Positions 48,988 through 58,084 of a stretch of 64,000 nucleotides of DNA are shown piece after piece. Origin of the DNA: Candidatus Latescibacterota bacterium (GTDB lineage: Bacteria > Latescibacterota > UBA2968 > UBA8231); the NCBI GenBank assembly GCA_022826515.1, contig JAJDUT010000017.1, positions 1 to 64,000 of the forward strand. The letters are read 5' to 3'. The notes beneath the pieces are model-generated. The model ran no database searches, was not told the DNA's origin, and saw nothing but the letters and a program-made list of their open reading frames with translations. Numbering within the stretch: the first letter of the stretch is position 1; each line of letters starts with the position of its first letter. A program made the translations under genes and the position numbers.

Positions 48988-51072
48988 ATGTTATATATCG
49001 CGCTTATTCTAAACATTGGACTATGGAGCGGTCTCGCCGGGGCGATCACGTGGGATTTCGACGACGGGACGACGCAAGGATGGGCCGCTATAGAATCGGG
49101 GGCAGCGGGTGGTTCGGCTGAAGTCAACCTATTTCCGGGGCAGGTCAAAGACGGCGTGTGGACGATTGATGTGTCCCCGTCAGTGGTCGGGGAGAAGTAT
49201 CCCACTCCGCTTGTCCAAGTGATTTCGCCGACCATAGGTTACGATTCGGGTCTGTTCGACCGGATCCGGGTTCGGCTTCGCACGGTCCATCACCGTCCTA
49301 CGGTTGGTGCCTTTCTGCTGTCTTGGACCAATGAGTACAACCGTACGGATCCAGGTCGCAACCGGTTTTCGCTGATCGGACAAGCAGGCTTCGTCTATAC
49401 CACCGAATGGCAGGAAGTAAAGTTCACGCTTCCTGTGTCGGACGGGGAGGTCGCCCGAGGCGACCGGGAGGTCTGGGAGGGTCTTTTACGGGATATTCGG
49501 CTGCATTTTAGCTTGGATTGGGGCAAGTCAGATGTGCCCCGGTCGTCGGCGGAAGTCGTTGGGTGGTTAGAGATCGACTGGATCGAGTTGACCGGCGTGG
49601 AAGAGTTGTTATTGGGTGAATTAGCTCCGCCGTCAGTAGAGTATTTTCACTTTGAAGGGGTCGGGCTTTTCGCCCCGCCGGTATTCTCTCCGATTGTACC
49701 GGGGTTAGGGGGGGCTGGCGTCTTGACGGACTTGGATGGCGATGGCGATCTCGACCTGTTCTCCACTTGGAATGGTAGGGGGTCCGGCTCGGATAATCCG
49801 TTTGTAAACGGCTGGGTCATGGCGCTCAATGACGGCCAAGGGACCTTTGAAACGATGCACACTGAGGCGCTTGAATCGGTGACTTACTTGAGTGTGCGGA
49901 GTGGCGATCTGACCGGCGATGGTACCGACGAGATCGTGTTCGCTGCCTCAGACATAGCGGTTTGGTCCATCGAGTCGGGTCTTCAGATTGAGGTCCTCAC
50001 GCAGTTCCCTGACCGTCGACTCGTAGGCTTGATGAATTGGGATGGGGGCGGTGCGGTCGAGTTATTTTCATACCATACAGTGGCCGCAGGAAGAGCGTTA
50101 GAGGTCTGGGAGGTCGAGGATGGGGAATGGACGGCCACTCAGTTGGCAGTGGCCGAAAACCATGCGCCCTATCGGATCGGCGACTTTACCGGCGATGGGG
50201 GATTGGAGGTGCTGTGGGAGCCGTTATTGGGCGGGGACAACACGTGGATAGTAACGGACGTAGAAGCCGCGCCTGGGGAGGGCGACCCCCTCTTAGAAGC
50301 CGACCTGAGCAGTATTCCTTTTTCTCGCCTTTTCCAAGTGGGCGATTTTGATGGCGATGGGCAGGTGGACCTGCTCAGGGTGGTCGAACACAACCTCTTC
50401 GAACAGAACAAGGGCCTGCTCTTATGGAGAGGCCAACCAACGGGTGGTGTGGAAGAGACTATGCTGTATGATGATCGGCTGTTTGTACGATCGCCGGTAG
50501 TGGTGCATGACCTGAATTGGGATGGGGTGGATGATTGGGTATTTGTCGGCGGGGACCGCGCCTCGGGTTTGGGGGTATTTGTCGAATGGGGTGGAGGCTT
50601 GAATCTAACTAAGGAAGCGGAGCGACATCGTTTGGCTGGCGAGGGAGTACGGGTGTTGCCGGGGGATGTCGATGGCGACGGCGATGTGGACTTGGTGGTG
50701 TTAAATCCCCTCTTAGGCGGCGTCCATGTGCTCAAGAGTTGGGTGGGCGAGCAGCCGACCGCGGTGCAAACACCAGCGGCAGCACGCCCGGCACAGCATC
50801 GCCTCGGCGACAGCTATCCCAATCCGTTCAATCCGGCGGTCGTGCTGCCCCTTGAGTTGGCGACGGACGCGGCGGGGGTGTCGCTGACGGTGTACGACGT
50901 GTTGGGTCGTCGGGTGCGGCAGGTGTGGCAGGGACCGTTGGGGGCAGGGAGTCATCGGTTTATATGGGATGGCCGCGACGAGCAGGGCAAAGACGTGGCG
51001 GCTGGCGTGTATTTCTATCAGGTCGAGATCGACGGACAGGTCGAAGCCAAAAAGACGACCAAGCTGCCGTGA
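48988..51072 (+). CDS. Secreted FG-GAP/VCBS repeat protein with sorting-like tail, cassette 2
   Basis: This 694-residue paralogue of the preceding large protein keeps the same plan. A signal peptide (MLYIALILNIGLWSGLAGA) precedes ITWDFDDGTTQGWAA and the FG-GAP units (DLDGDGDLDLF, GDLTGDGTDEIVFA, GDFDGDGQVDLL, DVDGDGDVDLVVL). The C-terminal sorting-like domain comes from about 605 (LGDSYPNPFNPAVVLPLEL). Differences cluster in the middle (about 260-480), perhaps diversification of a binding face. ATG 48988 is preceded by GAGGAGG. It is closed by a strong terminator. Confidence 0.85.
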   Translation: MLYIALILNIGLWSGLAGAITWDFDDGTTQGWAAIESGAAGGSAEVNLFPGQVKDGVWTIDVSPSVVGEKYPTPLVQVISPTIGYDSGLFDRIRVRLRTVHHRPTVGAFLLSWTNEYNRTDPGRNRFSLIGQAGFVYTTEWQEVKFTLPVSDGEVARGDREVWEGLLRDIRLHFSLDWGKSDVPRSSAEVVGWLEIDWIELTGVEELLLGELAPPSVEYFHFEGVGLFAPPVFSPIVPGLGGAGVLTDLDGDGDLDLFSTWNGRGSGSDNPFVNGWVMALNDGQGTFETMHTEALESVTYLSVRSGDLTGDGTDEIVFAASDIAVWSIESGLQIEVLTQFPDRRLVGLMNWDGGGAVELFSYHTVAAGRALEVWEVEDGEWTATQLAVAENHAPYRIGDFTGDGGLEVLWEPLLGGDNTWIVTDVEAAPGEGDPLLEADLSSIPFSRLFQVGDFDGDGQVDLLRVVEHNLFEQNKGLLLWRGQPTGGVEETMLYDDRLFVRSPVVVHDLNWDGVDDWVFVGGDRASGLGVFVEWGGGLNLTKEAERHRLAGEGVRVLPGDVDGDGDVDLVVLNPLLGGVHVLKSWVGEQPTAVQTPAAARPAQHRLGDSYPNPFNPAVVLPLELATDAAGVSLTVYDVLGRRVRQVWQGPLGAGSHRFIWDGRDEQGKDVAAGVYFYQVEIDGQVEAKKTTKLP

Positions 51073-51095
51073 GGGGTGGAGTAAGAACAGAATGA

Positions 51096-51137
51096 CAAAA
51101 GGCCCCACGGCGATGTTTCTTGCCGTGGGGCCTTTTG
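51096..51137 (+). terminator. Strong terminator after cassette 2
   Basis: The arms caaaaggccccacggc and gccgtggggccttttg form a 16-bp perfect stem around a 10-base loop, with T residues on the 3' side. It ends the surface-protein transcript. Confidence 0.88.
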
Positions 51138-51376
51138 TGCGCGGTGATTAGACGCTTTAATTAAGTGCTGATGTTACGCAGCCTTTGTCATGCCTGCGTA
51201 GCAGGCATCTAGCAAGTCCCCTTGGTGGCTTGGGTGCAGACTGGATTCCCGCTTGCGCGGGAATGACCCTAGGAAGCCGCCGAGCAGGCCCCAGCGAAGG
51301 CCGGGGATAGTTACGGTGGAAAGGGCAGTTAGCTTCGTAGATTTGGCTATCACCGAGCGGATTCAGGAGAGATTAC
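51138..51376. other. Intergenic repeats before the flavoprotein gene
   Basis: No convincing gene is seen in the space between 51072 and 51377. It holds the palindromes atgcctgcgtagcaggcat (51190-51208) and attcccgcttgcgcgggaat (51244-51263), the latter a common dispersed repeat type in bacteria. The promoter for the next gene is probably in the last 80 bases, but no clear box can be singled out. An AGGAGAG-type ribosome-binding site precedes ATG 51377. Confidence 0.6.
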
Positions 51377-53731
51377 ATGAGCAATTTTCTCAGTCGCTAT
51401 TTTAACTGGTTGCACTTGCGGTGGCCAGCCGGCGTGGTGGAGAAGTTGCCGCGGGTGGATGAGCACGGGCAGAGCAATGTCTCCGGGCTGTACATCGTCG
51501 GCGACTTGACCGGGATTCCGCTGTTGAAGTTCTCGGCCGATACGGGCGCGCGGGCCGTGCAGCACATCATAGCCGACGAGGCATTCCAGCGTAGCAAGGG
51601 GCAGGAGGATGTCTTGGACTTGGCGATTATCGGCGCGGGCGTTTCCGGCATGTCCGCGGCCTTGGAGGCGCGGGAGGCCGGGCTGTCGTTTGTGCTTTTG
51701 GAGGCGACCGAGCCGTTTTCCACGCTGGTCAATTTCCCCAAGGGCAAGCCTATTTACACCTATCCCACCGAGATGGAGCCGGCCGGGCAGATCCGCTTTG
51801 GTGCCGAGGTCAAGGAGCCGCTGATCGAGGAGTTAAACGAGCAGACACTCGCCCAAGGCATTGAGCCGACCATAGCACGGGTTGAGCAGGTAAAAAAGCG
51901 GGGCGACCTCTTTGAACTGGAGATCCCGCGCGGGGAGAATATCACCGCCCGCCGCGTGATCGTCGGAATTGGGCGCTCGGGCAACTTTCGCAAGTTAGGG
52001 GTGCCGGGCGAACAATTGGACAAGGTCTTCAACCGCTTGCACGATCCCGTTGACTTCTGCGACAAAGACGTGCTGGTCGTTGGCGGCGGCGACAGCGCCT
52101 TAGAGGCGGCCATTGCCATCGCCCAATGCGGCGGGCGAGTGACCGTCTCCTATCGCAAACCCGAATTTTCTCGTCCCAAACCCGAAAACGTCGAAAAGCT
52201 GAACATGCTCGCGGCCGATCCAATGGCCGACGTGGCCGTGGACACCCCTTCTTCCGAGCGGGTGACGACCAGCAGCGGTGCCTTTATGGAAAAGGGCCGC
52301 CAAGCGGGATCGATCCGCTTGCTGATGGCCAGCCAAGTGCTGCACATCGAAGACGACGCAGTCGCGCTCAAAGACGCCGAGGGCCAAGAAGTGAGCCTGC
52401 CCAACGACGCGGTGTTTTCCATGATTGGACGCGAGGCCCCGCTCGACTTTTTCAGACGCAGCGGCGTGGAAATCAACGGCGAATGGAGCCCTAAGCGTTG
52501 GCTGTCCTTGGGGCTCATCCTACTGGCGGCAGTTTTCGTCTATCACTGGAAGACCGACGCGGGCATTCCGGTCAAGAAGTGGTTCGATCAAGCCGATCTC
52601 TTCCCCTTCAACCTAGCAGCACCACCGACAGCCCATACCCTGTGGGACACGGTGCAAGTGTCGATGACCCAGCCGAGTTTCTACTACTCGCTGGCCTATT
52701 GCCTGTGCGTCGTCCTCTTCGGCTTGCAGCGCATCAAGCGACGGCGCACGCCGTACATCAAAGTGCAGACGCTGACGCTGATGGCGGTCCAGTGCATTCC
52801 GCTCTTTCTGCTGCCCTATGTGTTTTTGCCTTGGGCTGGCTACAACGGATGGTTCGACGAGGGTGCCTGGCTCAAGCCGCTGGCCGATGGCCTGTTTCCC
52901 GAGTCGGAATGGGCCGAACACGGGCGCGAATACTGGCGATCTCTGGGGCTGATTCTCGCTTGGCCGCTGTTCTTTTGGAACGTCTTCACCAGCGAGCCGC
53001 TGTGGTGGTGGCTGGCCATTAGCCTCGTGCAGACCTTCGTCATCATCCCGCTGATCATCTTTTTCTGGGGCAAAGGGGCCTACTGCGGCTGGATTTGCTC
53101 GTGCGGTGCCCTAGCCGAAACCATGGGCGACGCGCACCGGCACAAGATGCCGCACGGCATGGTGTGGAACAAGGTGAACATAGTGGGGCAGGTCGCGCTG
53201 CTATTGGCCAGCGTGCTGCTCATATTGCGTCTAGTGGGCTGGGCTTTGCCGCACGATCACTGGATCAACGGGGCCTACATGGGGCTGTTTATGGGCAAGG
53301 GTACAGACTGGGGCAACCTGCCCTTCCCGCTGACTTTTCTCAACTACGTGTGGTCGGTCGATCTGCTGCTGGCCGGCATCTTAGGCGTCGGGCTGTACTG
53401 GCATTTCAGCGGCCGGATGTGGTGCCGCTTCGCCTGCCCGTTGGCGGCCCTGATGCACGTGTACGCGCGCTTCAGCCGCTTCCGCATCCTCGCCGACAAG
53501 AAAAAGTGCATCTCCTGCAATGTCTGCACCTCAGTGTGCCACCAAGGCATCGACATTATGAACTTCGCCAACAAGGGGCTGCCCATGGCCGACCCGGAGT
53601 GCGTGCGCTGTAGCGCATGCGTGCAGTCTTGCCCCACAGGCGTGCTGGAATTTGGTCAGGTTGATAAAAACGACGAGGTAATAAAGACCGACGGGCTAGC
53701 CGCGTCGCCGGTGCGGATGCAAGAAAAGTAG
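51377..53731 (+). CDS. Permuted flavoprotein-polyferredoxin membrane fusion
   Basis: In the 784-residue protein, residues 35-70 carry the GD motif of flavoprotein disulfide reductases (SGLYIVGDLTGIPLLKFSAD), which normally ends this fold. The FAD-binding start LAIIGAGVSGMSAALEAREAG comes only at about 80 and the NAD(P) motif VVGGGDSALEAAIAIAQCGG near 235. From about 370 at least five membrane helices alternate with CxxxCP-type clusters (GAYCGWICSCGAL, MWCRFACPLAALM). Two 4Fe-4S motifs close the protein (CISCNVCTSVCHQG, CVRCSACVQSCPTG), as in NosR/RnfC-like polyferredoxins. It should move electrons across the membrane from NAD(P)H. Confidence 0.83.
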   Translation: MSNFLSRYFNWLHLRWPAGVVEKLPRVDEHGQSNVSGLYIVGDLTGIPLLKFSADTGARAVQHIIADEAFQRSKGQEDVLDLAIIGAGVSGMSAALEAREAGLSFVLLEATEPFSTLVNFPKGKPIYTYPTEMEPAGQIRFGAEVKEPLIEELNEQTLAQGIEPTIARVEQVKKRGDLFELEIPRGENITARRVIVGIGRSGNFRKLGVPGEQLDKVFNRLHDPVDFCDKDVLVVGGGDSALEAAIAIAQCGGRVTVSYRKPEFSRPKPENVEKLNMLAADPMADVAVDTPSSERVTTSSGAFMEKGRQAGSIRLLMASQVLHIEDDAVALKDAEGQEVSLPNDAVFSMIGREAPLDFFRRSGVEINGEWSPKRWLSLGLILLAAVFVYHWKTDAGIPVKKWFDQADLFPFNLAAPPTAHTLWDTVQVSMTQPSFYYSLAYCLCVVLFGLQRIKRRRTPYIKVQTLTLMAVQCIPLFLLPYVFLPWAGYNGWFDEGAWLKPLADGLFPESEWAEHGREYWRSLGLILAWPLFFWNVFTSEPLWWWLAISLVQTFVIIPLIIFFWGKGAYCGWICSCGALAETMGDAHRHKMPHGMVWNKVNIVGQVALLLASVLLILRLVGWALPHDHWINGAYMGLFMGKGTDWGNLPFPLTFLNYVWSVDLLLAGILGVGLYWHFSGRMWCRFACPLAALMHVYARFSRFRILADKKKCISCNVCTSVCHQGIDIMNFANKGLPMADPECVRCSACVQSCPTGVLEFGQVDKNDEVIKTDGLAASPVRMQEK

Positions 53732-53741
53732 GGACGACGCC

Positions 53742-55070
53742 CTAGTCAACATCGTCTAAACCTACTTCTTCAACTGAAGGAGGCGCAATTCTTGGCCGCT
53801 TTTGAATGATTGCGGCAAATTCTGGTTCAAACCTAGTGCGGACAAAGCTGCGACGGGCATGATCCTTAGCGGGTTTGTTCGTCGCCTTGTACATGCTGCG
53901 CAGCCACTTCGGATTCACGGTCTCTCCAACTGCCGCCGCGATTTGTTCAACCTCGTTTTCCGTGAGCATGTACTCGCTGGCCAGCAACTGTACCTCGTCT
54001 TCCATTGCTGCAATCAGATCCTTTGCGTCGTCGTCAACCAAGCGATCGGCAATAGCCTTGGCCGCAAACTGCGCCCCGGTGCCACCTGCCAACCCACCTA
54101 CGACGCCACCGATAAAACTGCCTATAGTCGTGCTGATAAAAGGCACTGCACTGCCAACGGCGTCGCCTGCGATCATGCCGCCCATCCAGCCGCCAACCCC
54201 CCCGGCAACCGCGGCCGCATTCACTGTGGTGTTCTTGGCAAACTGCCGCCAAGAAATGGAACCGACGAAAGCAGCTCGGTAGAAGTCTGGAGCACTTGTC
54301 ACCACGGTTGTTATGACCGCGGTTATAGCATTGGAACGGAGGAGTCTGGATACGTTACTGAATGCGCCAGCCCCAGAGACCGCTCTCCCAAGGGACCCAG
54401 CGGCGATGCGCTGGACCGCCTCGCGCCCACTGTCAGCGGCCAAGCGGGCGGTGCTGCTCACCTTGAGTAAGACGGGAATGCGCTGGATAATCTCGCGCCC
54501 GCCCTCCGTATTTAAGGTGCGCCATAGGGCCCTTACCCCATTACGCACTGCTGCCACTCCGATGGCCGCATTCTTAGAACGCAACAACTGGATGCTAGCG
54601 AAAGGAGGCAACCACTGGGCGTTAACAATGCTTTTTATGACCGCATTGCTGCCATTATTTCGAGGATCGAGTGCGGATCGGAACGCCGCTCTGACCGCTG
54701 CTGGGCTACTCGTGCCGCCGTGGAAGTCTTGGGCATAGGTAATAATAGACGAGACCGACGACGCACCCGTAGCGGTCACGCGTTGCGTTTTTGCATCAAA
54801 GACCAAGCAATCAACATTCCCCGCACGAGCTATGTTCCGCGCCTGCGTATAGGTCACCGCGCCCTGCTTGACCAGCGCGGCCGCGGGATTCGCAACCCCC
54901 GGAACCTTGCCCCGGGCGATGCGGTCGCGCATCTGCTGCACGCAGGCTTCGTACTGATCCTTGGGAACTTCGAGGACCTGCCCTAGATAGCGGTAATTCC
55001 CCGATCTTGAATCGAACGCTGCATGAACAGTTGCGGATGCGCTCTGGCAATAGTTCGATTGAACGCGCAA
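53742..55070 (-). CDS. Hypothetical protein with glycine-zipper membrane segment
   Basis: This 442-residue protein is not recognised. The first 120 residues have a compact, possibly secreted or adaptor-like look, including a CVQQMRDRIARGKVPGV segment. The middle is Arg- and Ala-rich. Residues about 280-340 (AAAVAGGVGGWMGGMIAGDA, then IGSFIGGVVGGLAGGTGAQFA) form a glycine-zipper hydrophobic pair. An acidic regulatory-like part (LVDDDAKDLIAAMEDEVQLL) and a basic tail follow. The zipper suggests pore or membrane insertion. The start may be later than ATG 55070. Its origin is unknown. Confidence 0.65.
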   Translation of the reverse strand: MRVQSNYCQSASATVHAAFDSRSGNYRYLGQVLEVPKDQYEACVQQMRDRIARGKVPGVANPAAALVKQGAVTYTQARNIARAGNVDCLVFDAKTQRVTATGASSVSSIITYAQDFHGGTSSPAAVRAAFRSALDPRNNGSNAVIKSIVNAQWLPPFASIQLLRSKNAAIGVAAVRNGVRALWRTLNTEGGREIIQRIPVLLKVSSTARLAADSGREAVQRIAAGSLGRAVSGAGAFSNVSRLLRSNAITAVITTVVTSAPDFYRAAFVGSISWRQFAKNTTVNAAAVAGGVGGWMGGMIAGDAVGSAVPFISTTIGSFIGGVVGGLAGGTGAQFAAKAIADRLVDDDAKDLIAAMEDEVQLLASEYMLTENEVEQIAAAVGETVNPKWLRSMYKATNKPAKDHARRSFVRTRFEPEFAAIIQKRPRIAPPSVEEVGLDDVD

Positions 55071-55144
55071 GTCTTCAACTCTCGCTCACCGGGCCGGAAA
55101 TGCGTTTGTTGCGCTGACCTTCCGGCAATCCACGGCCAAACCCA

Positions 55145-56611
55145 CTAACCACTAGCCAGCGCCTGCTCTAGCTGCTGGCAAAACGTCTCGATGACCTTGA
55201 GGCGGGCGAAGCGTTTGTCGTTGCCCTCCACCAAAGTCCAAGGAGCAACGGTCGTGTGGGTACGCGCTACCATGTCGTCAACAGCGGCCTCGTACTCGTC
55301 CCATTTCTCGCGGTTGCGCCAGTCTTCGTCGGTGATCTTCCAGCGCTTGTGCGGCGTCACCTGCCGCGCCTTGAAGCGCCGCAGTTGCTCGTCCTTGTCT
55401 ATGTGAATCCAGTACTTGGCCACCACCATGCCGTGGTCTGTTAGCTGCGCCTCAAAATCGTTGATTTCGCCGTATGCCCGCTGCCAAGCTGCTTCGTCAG
55501 CAAAGCCCTCGACGCGCTCGACTAGCACTCGGCCATACCAACTGCGGTCGAAAATCACCATCCGACCAGCGCACGGCAGGGGACGCCAAAAGCGCCAAAG
55601 GTAGTGTTGGGCATGTTCCTCTTCCGTGGGGGCGGCGACTTGGATGATCTGATAGACACTGGGATCGAGGGCGGCAGTCAGGCGCTGGATGATCCCGCCC
55701 TTGCCTGCGGCATCGGCCCCCTCGAAAACCAAGACGGTCGAAAGGCCCTTGCGGCGCGCCTGCTGAGTCAAGCGATAGAGCCGGCCTTGGTATCGCTCGA
55801 GCAGGGCTTGGTATTCCTTCTTGGCTACCCGCTGTTCCATGTCCAAAGGGGGCAGCACGTTGGGCGCGGGCGACCAGTCTGCGCTAACGAGCTTGGGACG
55901 ACTTTTCTTTTTATTAAGACGCTGGCGGATGGCGTCGCGCACGGCATGGCCTACCGCCAATGTGTAGTGAGGATCGCTGCCTTCGACAACCTGCCAACGA
56001 GCGCCTCGGTTATCGGTCTTTTGCAGTAAGCGATCACCGGCTCGTTTGAACTCGTCGTAGTACTTCAAGCCCTCTCTCTCGTCCGCGTTCACCCGCCAGC
56101 GGGTCAGCGGGTTTTGCTCCAAGTCCGCAATGCGTTGCTGCCGCGCCTCTTTGTCCAAGTGGATCCACAGCTTGATCAGCAGCGCGCCATCGACGACGAG
56201 CGCGTTTTCAAAGGCCGCGATGTGGTCAAAGTCGCGCTTAAACGTCGCCTCATCGCTGCGCCCATGAGCCAAGTCGCGCAACGGGCGATCGTACCAGCCG
56301 TTCAAGTAGATGCCGATGGTTCCCTTCGGCGGCAGGGAAAGCCAATAGCGCCAGTACTCTGGACGCTCGCGCTCCTCTGCGGACGGCGGCTCAAAAGCGC
56401 AAACCGCAATGCCGTGCGAGTCCATCCACTGCCTGAGCGCGTTGCTCGCCTCGCTCGTACCAGCGCCAGCGAAGCCACCCAAGACAACGAGAGTTGGAAA
56501 TCGAGCTTGCTGCAGCCGCTCTTGAGCCGCGATCAATTCCGTGCGCAGCGCAGCTTCGAGCTTCTTGCAGCGGCCATTCGGAACGCCGCGCTCCTTCTCG
56601 TGGGTTGCCAT
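55145..56611 (-). CDS. Polyphosphate:AMP phosphotransferase (PPK2 class II)
   Basis: The 488-residue protein has two tandem PPK2 domains. The N-terminal one has a degenerate P-loop (GGFAGAGTSEASN) and the C-terminal one an intact GADAAGKGG. FDRSWYGRVLVERVEGFADE and WKITDEDWRNREKWDEYEAAV are family hallmarks. Double-domain PPK2 enzymes phosphorylate AMP to ADP with polyphosphate. The start MATHEKE (ATG 56611) is chosen because the extension to 56800 runs into the aroC promoter region. The gene diverges from aroC. Confidence 0.88.
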   Translation of the reverse strand: MATHEKERGVPNGRCKKLEAALRTELIAAQERLQQARFPTLVVLGGFAGAGTSEASNALRQWMDSHGIAVCAFEPPSAEERERPEYWRYWLSLPPKGTIGIYLNGWYDRPLRDLAHGRSDEATFKRDFDHIAAFENALVVDGALLIKLWIHLDKEARQQRIADLEQNPLTRWRVNADEREGLKYYDEFKRAGDRLLQKTDNRGARWQVVEGSDPHYTLAVGHAVRDAIRQRLNKKKSRPKLVSADWSPAPNVLPPLDMEQRVAKKEYQALLERYQGRLYRLTQQARRKGLSTVLVFEGADAAGKGGIIQRLTAALDPSVYQIIQVAAPTEEEHAQHYLWRFWRPLPCAGRMVIFDRSWYGRVLVERVEGFADEAAWQRAYGEINDFEAQLTDHGMVVAKYWIHIDKDEQLRRFKARQVTPHKRWKITDEDWRNREKWDEYEAAVDDMVARTHTTVAPWTLVEGNDKRFARLKVIETFCQQLEQALASG

Positions 56612-56746
56612 TGATCGCCTCTCTACCTTACTAAAAATAGTAAAAAATTTGCCGCAGATGTCCAGTCGGAAATCCGCAATGCACCGATTGCCGATCACAG
56701 GGCAAAGCCGTAGATTTTTGCATCCCTTGGCAAAGGAGCTTTTGGC

Positions 56747-57997
56747 ATGGAAGTACTCGGCGGGCCGCTTTTTGGCGTTGCCGGAGCAGGCGAATCGCAC
56801 GGGCCGGCAATTGTCACCACGGTCTTCGGTTGTCCCCCTGGATTATGGGTGGAGCGCGCCCAGATCCAGCACTATCTCGACCGCCGCCGCCCCGGCAGCA
56901 ACAAGCTGGGCACCCCCCGGCGGGAAGACGACCAAGTCGCCCTGCTATCCGGCCTCTACTCAGAAGATCACGACCAGCTCCTGTCCGGCCCAGCGCTACA
57001 CTTGCACCTAGACGAAGACGCGACGCCGGTGTACACCTATGAAGCGGGCTTCACTACGGGCGAGCCGATCGCCGCAGCCGTGCTTTCGGCTGCCAAGCGC
57101 TCGGGCGATTACAAGCAGTTCGCCGGGCCGCAGGGCCACGTCCGGCCCGGGCATACCGACTTAGTCAAGCACCACAAATCGCGGGGCTTTGTCGATGTGC
57201 GCGGCGGCGGGCGTTCCAGCTATCGCTCAACCATCTCGGATGTCATCGGCGGCACCATTGCTCGCCTCTATCTAGCCGAGCACTTCGGCACGGCCATTTT
57301 TTCTTCGATCTGCCAAGTCGGGCCGTTAGAGACGGGCATTTCCCTCGCAGCGCGAGTCGCCGAACTAGCCGAAGCCGACGAACAGCGCTTGTTGCCCGCA
57401 ACGTGTGCCGCCCTCGAAAGTGATCTAGAGCGCGGACCGCTCCGCGCAGTGGATGCGGATTTCGCTCATCAAGCAGCCGAGCTGATTGCCAAGACCCGCA
57501 AAGAGCAGGACTCGATCGGCGCGGCGCTCGAAGTAGTGGCCGTCAACGTGCCCCCGCTCGTCGGCGAACCGCTGTACCAAAGCCTGAAGTTGCGCCTGAT
57601 GGGTAGCCTCGGCGGCCTGCACGCCGTGCAAGCCTGCGAAATAGGCATGGGTAGCGCTTCGTCGGCGCGCCGAGGCAGCGAGCACAACGATCCCATCCGC
57701 ACCAGTGGGTACCAGAGCAACAGCCACGGCGGCCTGCTCGGCGGCGTGACCACGGGTATGCCGCTCGTATGCCGCTTGAGTTTCAAACCCACGGCCACCA
57801 TCGCCCGACCCCAAAATTCCGTGCGCAAGGATCTAGAAGAAATTGAGTTCCAACTCGCCAAGGGCCGCCACGATCCCTGTGTAGGCGTGCGCGCTGGCGC
57901 GACCCTAGAGTCGCGGCTGGCCATCGAGCTGATGAACGCCGTGCTCATGCACCAAGCGCGCAGCATGGATGCGGAAAACTTCAAACTGTTCCATTAA
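56747..57997 (+). CDS. aroC: Chorismate synthase
   Basis: The 416-residue FMN-dependent enzyme converts EPSP to chorismate, the last common step of aromatic amino-acid synthesis. GESHGPAIV (catalytic His), RRRPGSNKLGTPRREDD, GPQGHVRPGHTDLVKH, GGGRSSYRSTI, KTRKEQDSIGAALEV and RRGSEHNDPI with TSGYQSNSHGG are all present. The stretch usually reading GRxSARETA is GRSSYRSTI here, a diverged part of the active-site region. ATG 56747 has AAAGGAG upstream. It is likely functional but of a divergent type. Confidence 0.93.
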   Translation: MEVLGGPLFGVAGAGESHGPAIVTTVFGCPPGLWVERAQIQHYLDRRRPGSNKLGTPRREDDQVALLSGLYSEDHDQLLSGPALHLHLDEDATPVYTYEAGFTTGEPIAAAVLSAAKRSGDYKQFAGPQGHVRPGHTDLVKHHKSRGFVDVRGGGRSSYRSTISDVIGGTIARLYLAEHFGTAIFSSICQVGPLETGISLAARVAELAEADEQRLLPATCAALESDLERGPLRAVDADFAHQAAELIAKTRKEQDSIGAALEVVAVNVPPLVGEPLYQSLKLRLMGSLGGLHAVQACEIGMGSASSARRGSEHNDPIRTSGYQSNSHGGLLGGVTTGMPLVCRLSFKPTATIARPQNSVRKDLEEIEFQLAKGRHDPCVGVRAGATLESRLAIELMNAVLMHQARSMDAENFKLFH

Positions 57998-58055
57998 CGA
58001 ATGGTGTTGGCAGATTGATCGTGGTCTAGGCGCGTCCGTCGGCGGTTCGCCATCC

Positions 58056-58084
58056 GTAGGGGCGGTTCGCGAACCGCCCCCTAC
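58056..58084. repeat. REP-like palindrome between aroC and the second ldh gene
   Basis: The arms gtaggggcggttcgc and gcgaaccgccccctac are nearly perfect. It lies exactly between the convergent ends of two genes, like the copy at 33341. A terminator or dispersed repeat is possible. Confidence 0.6.
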
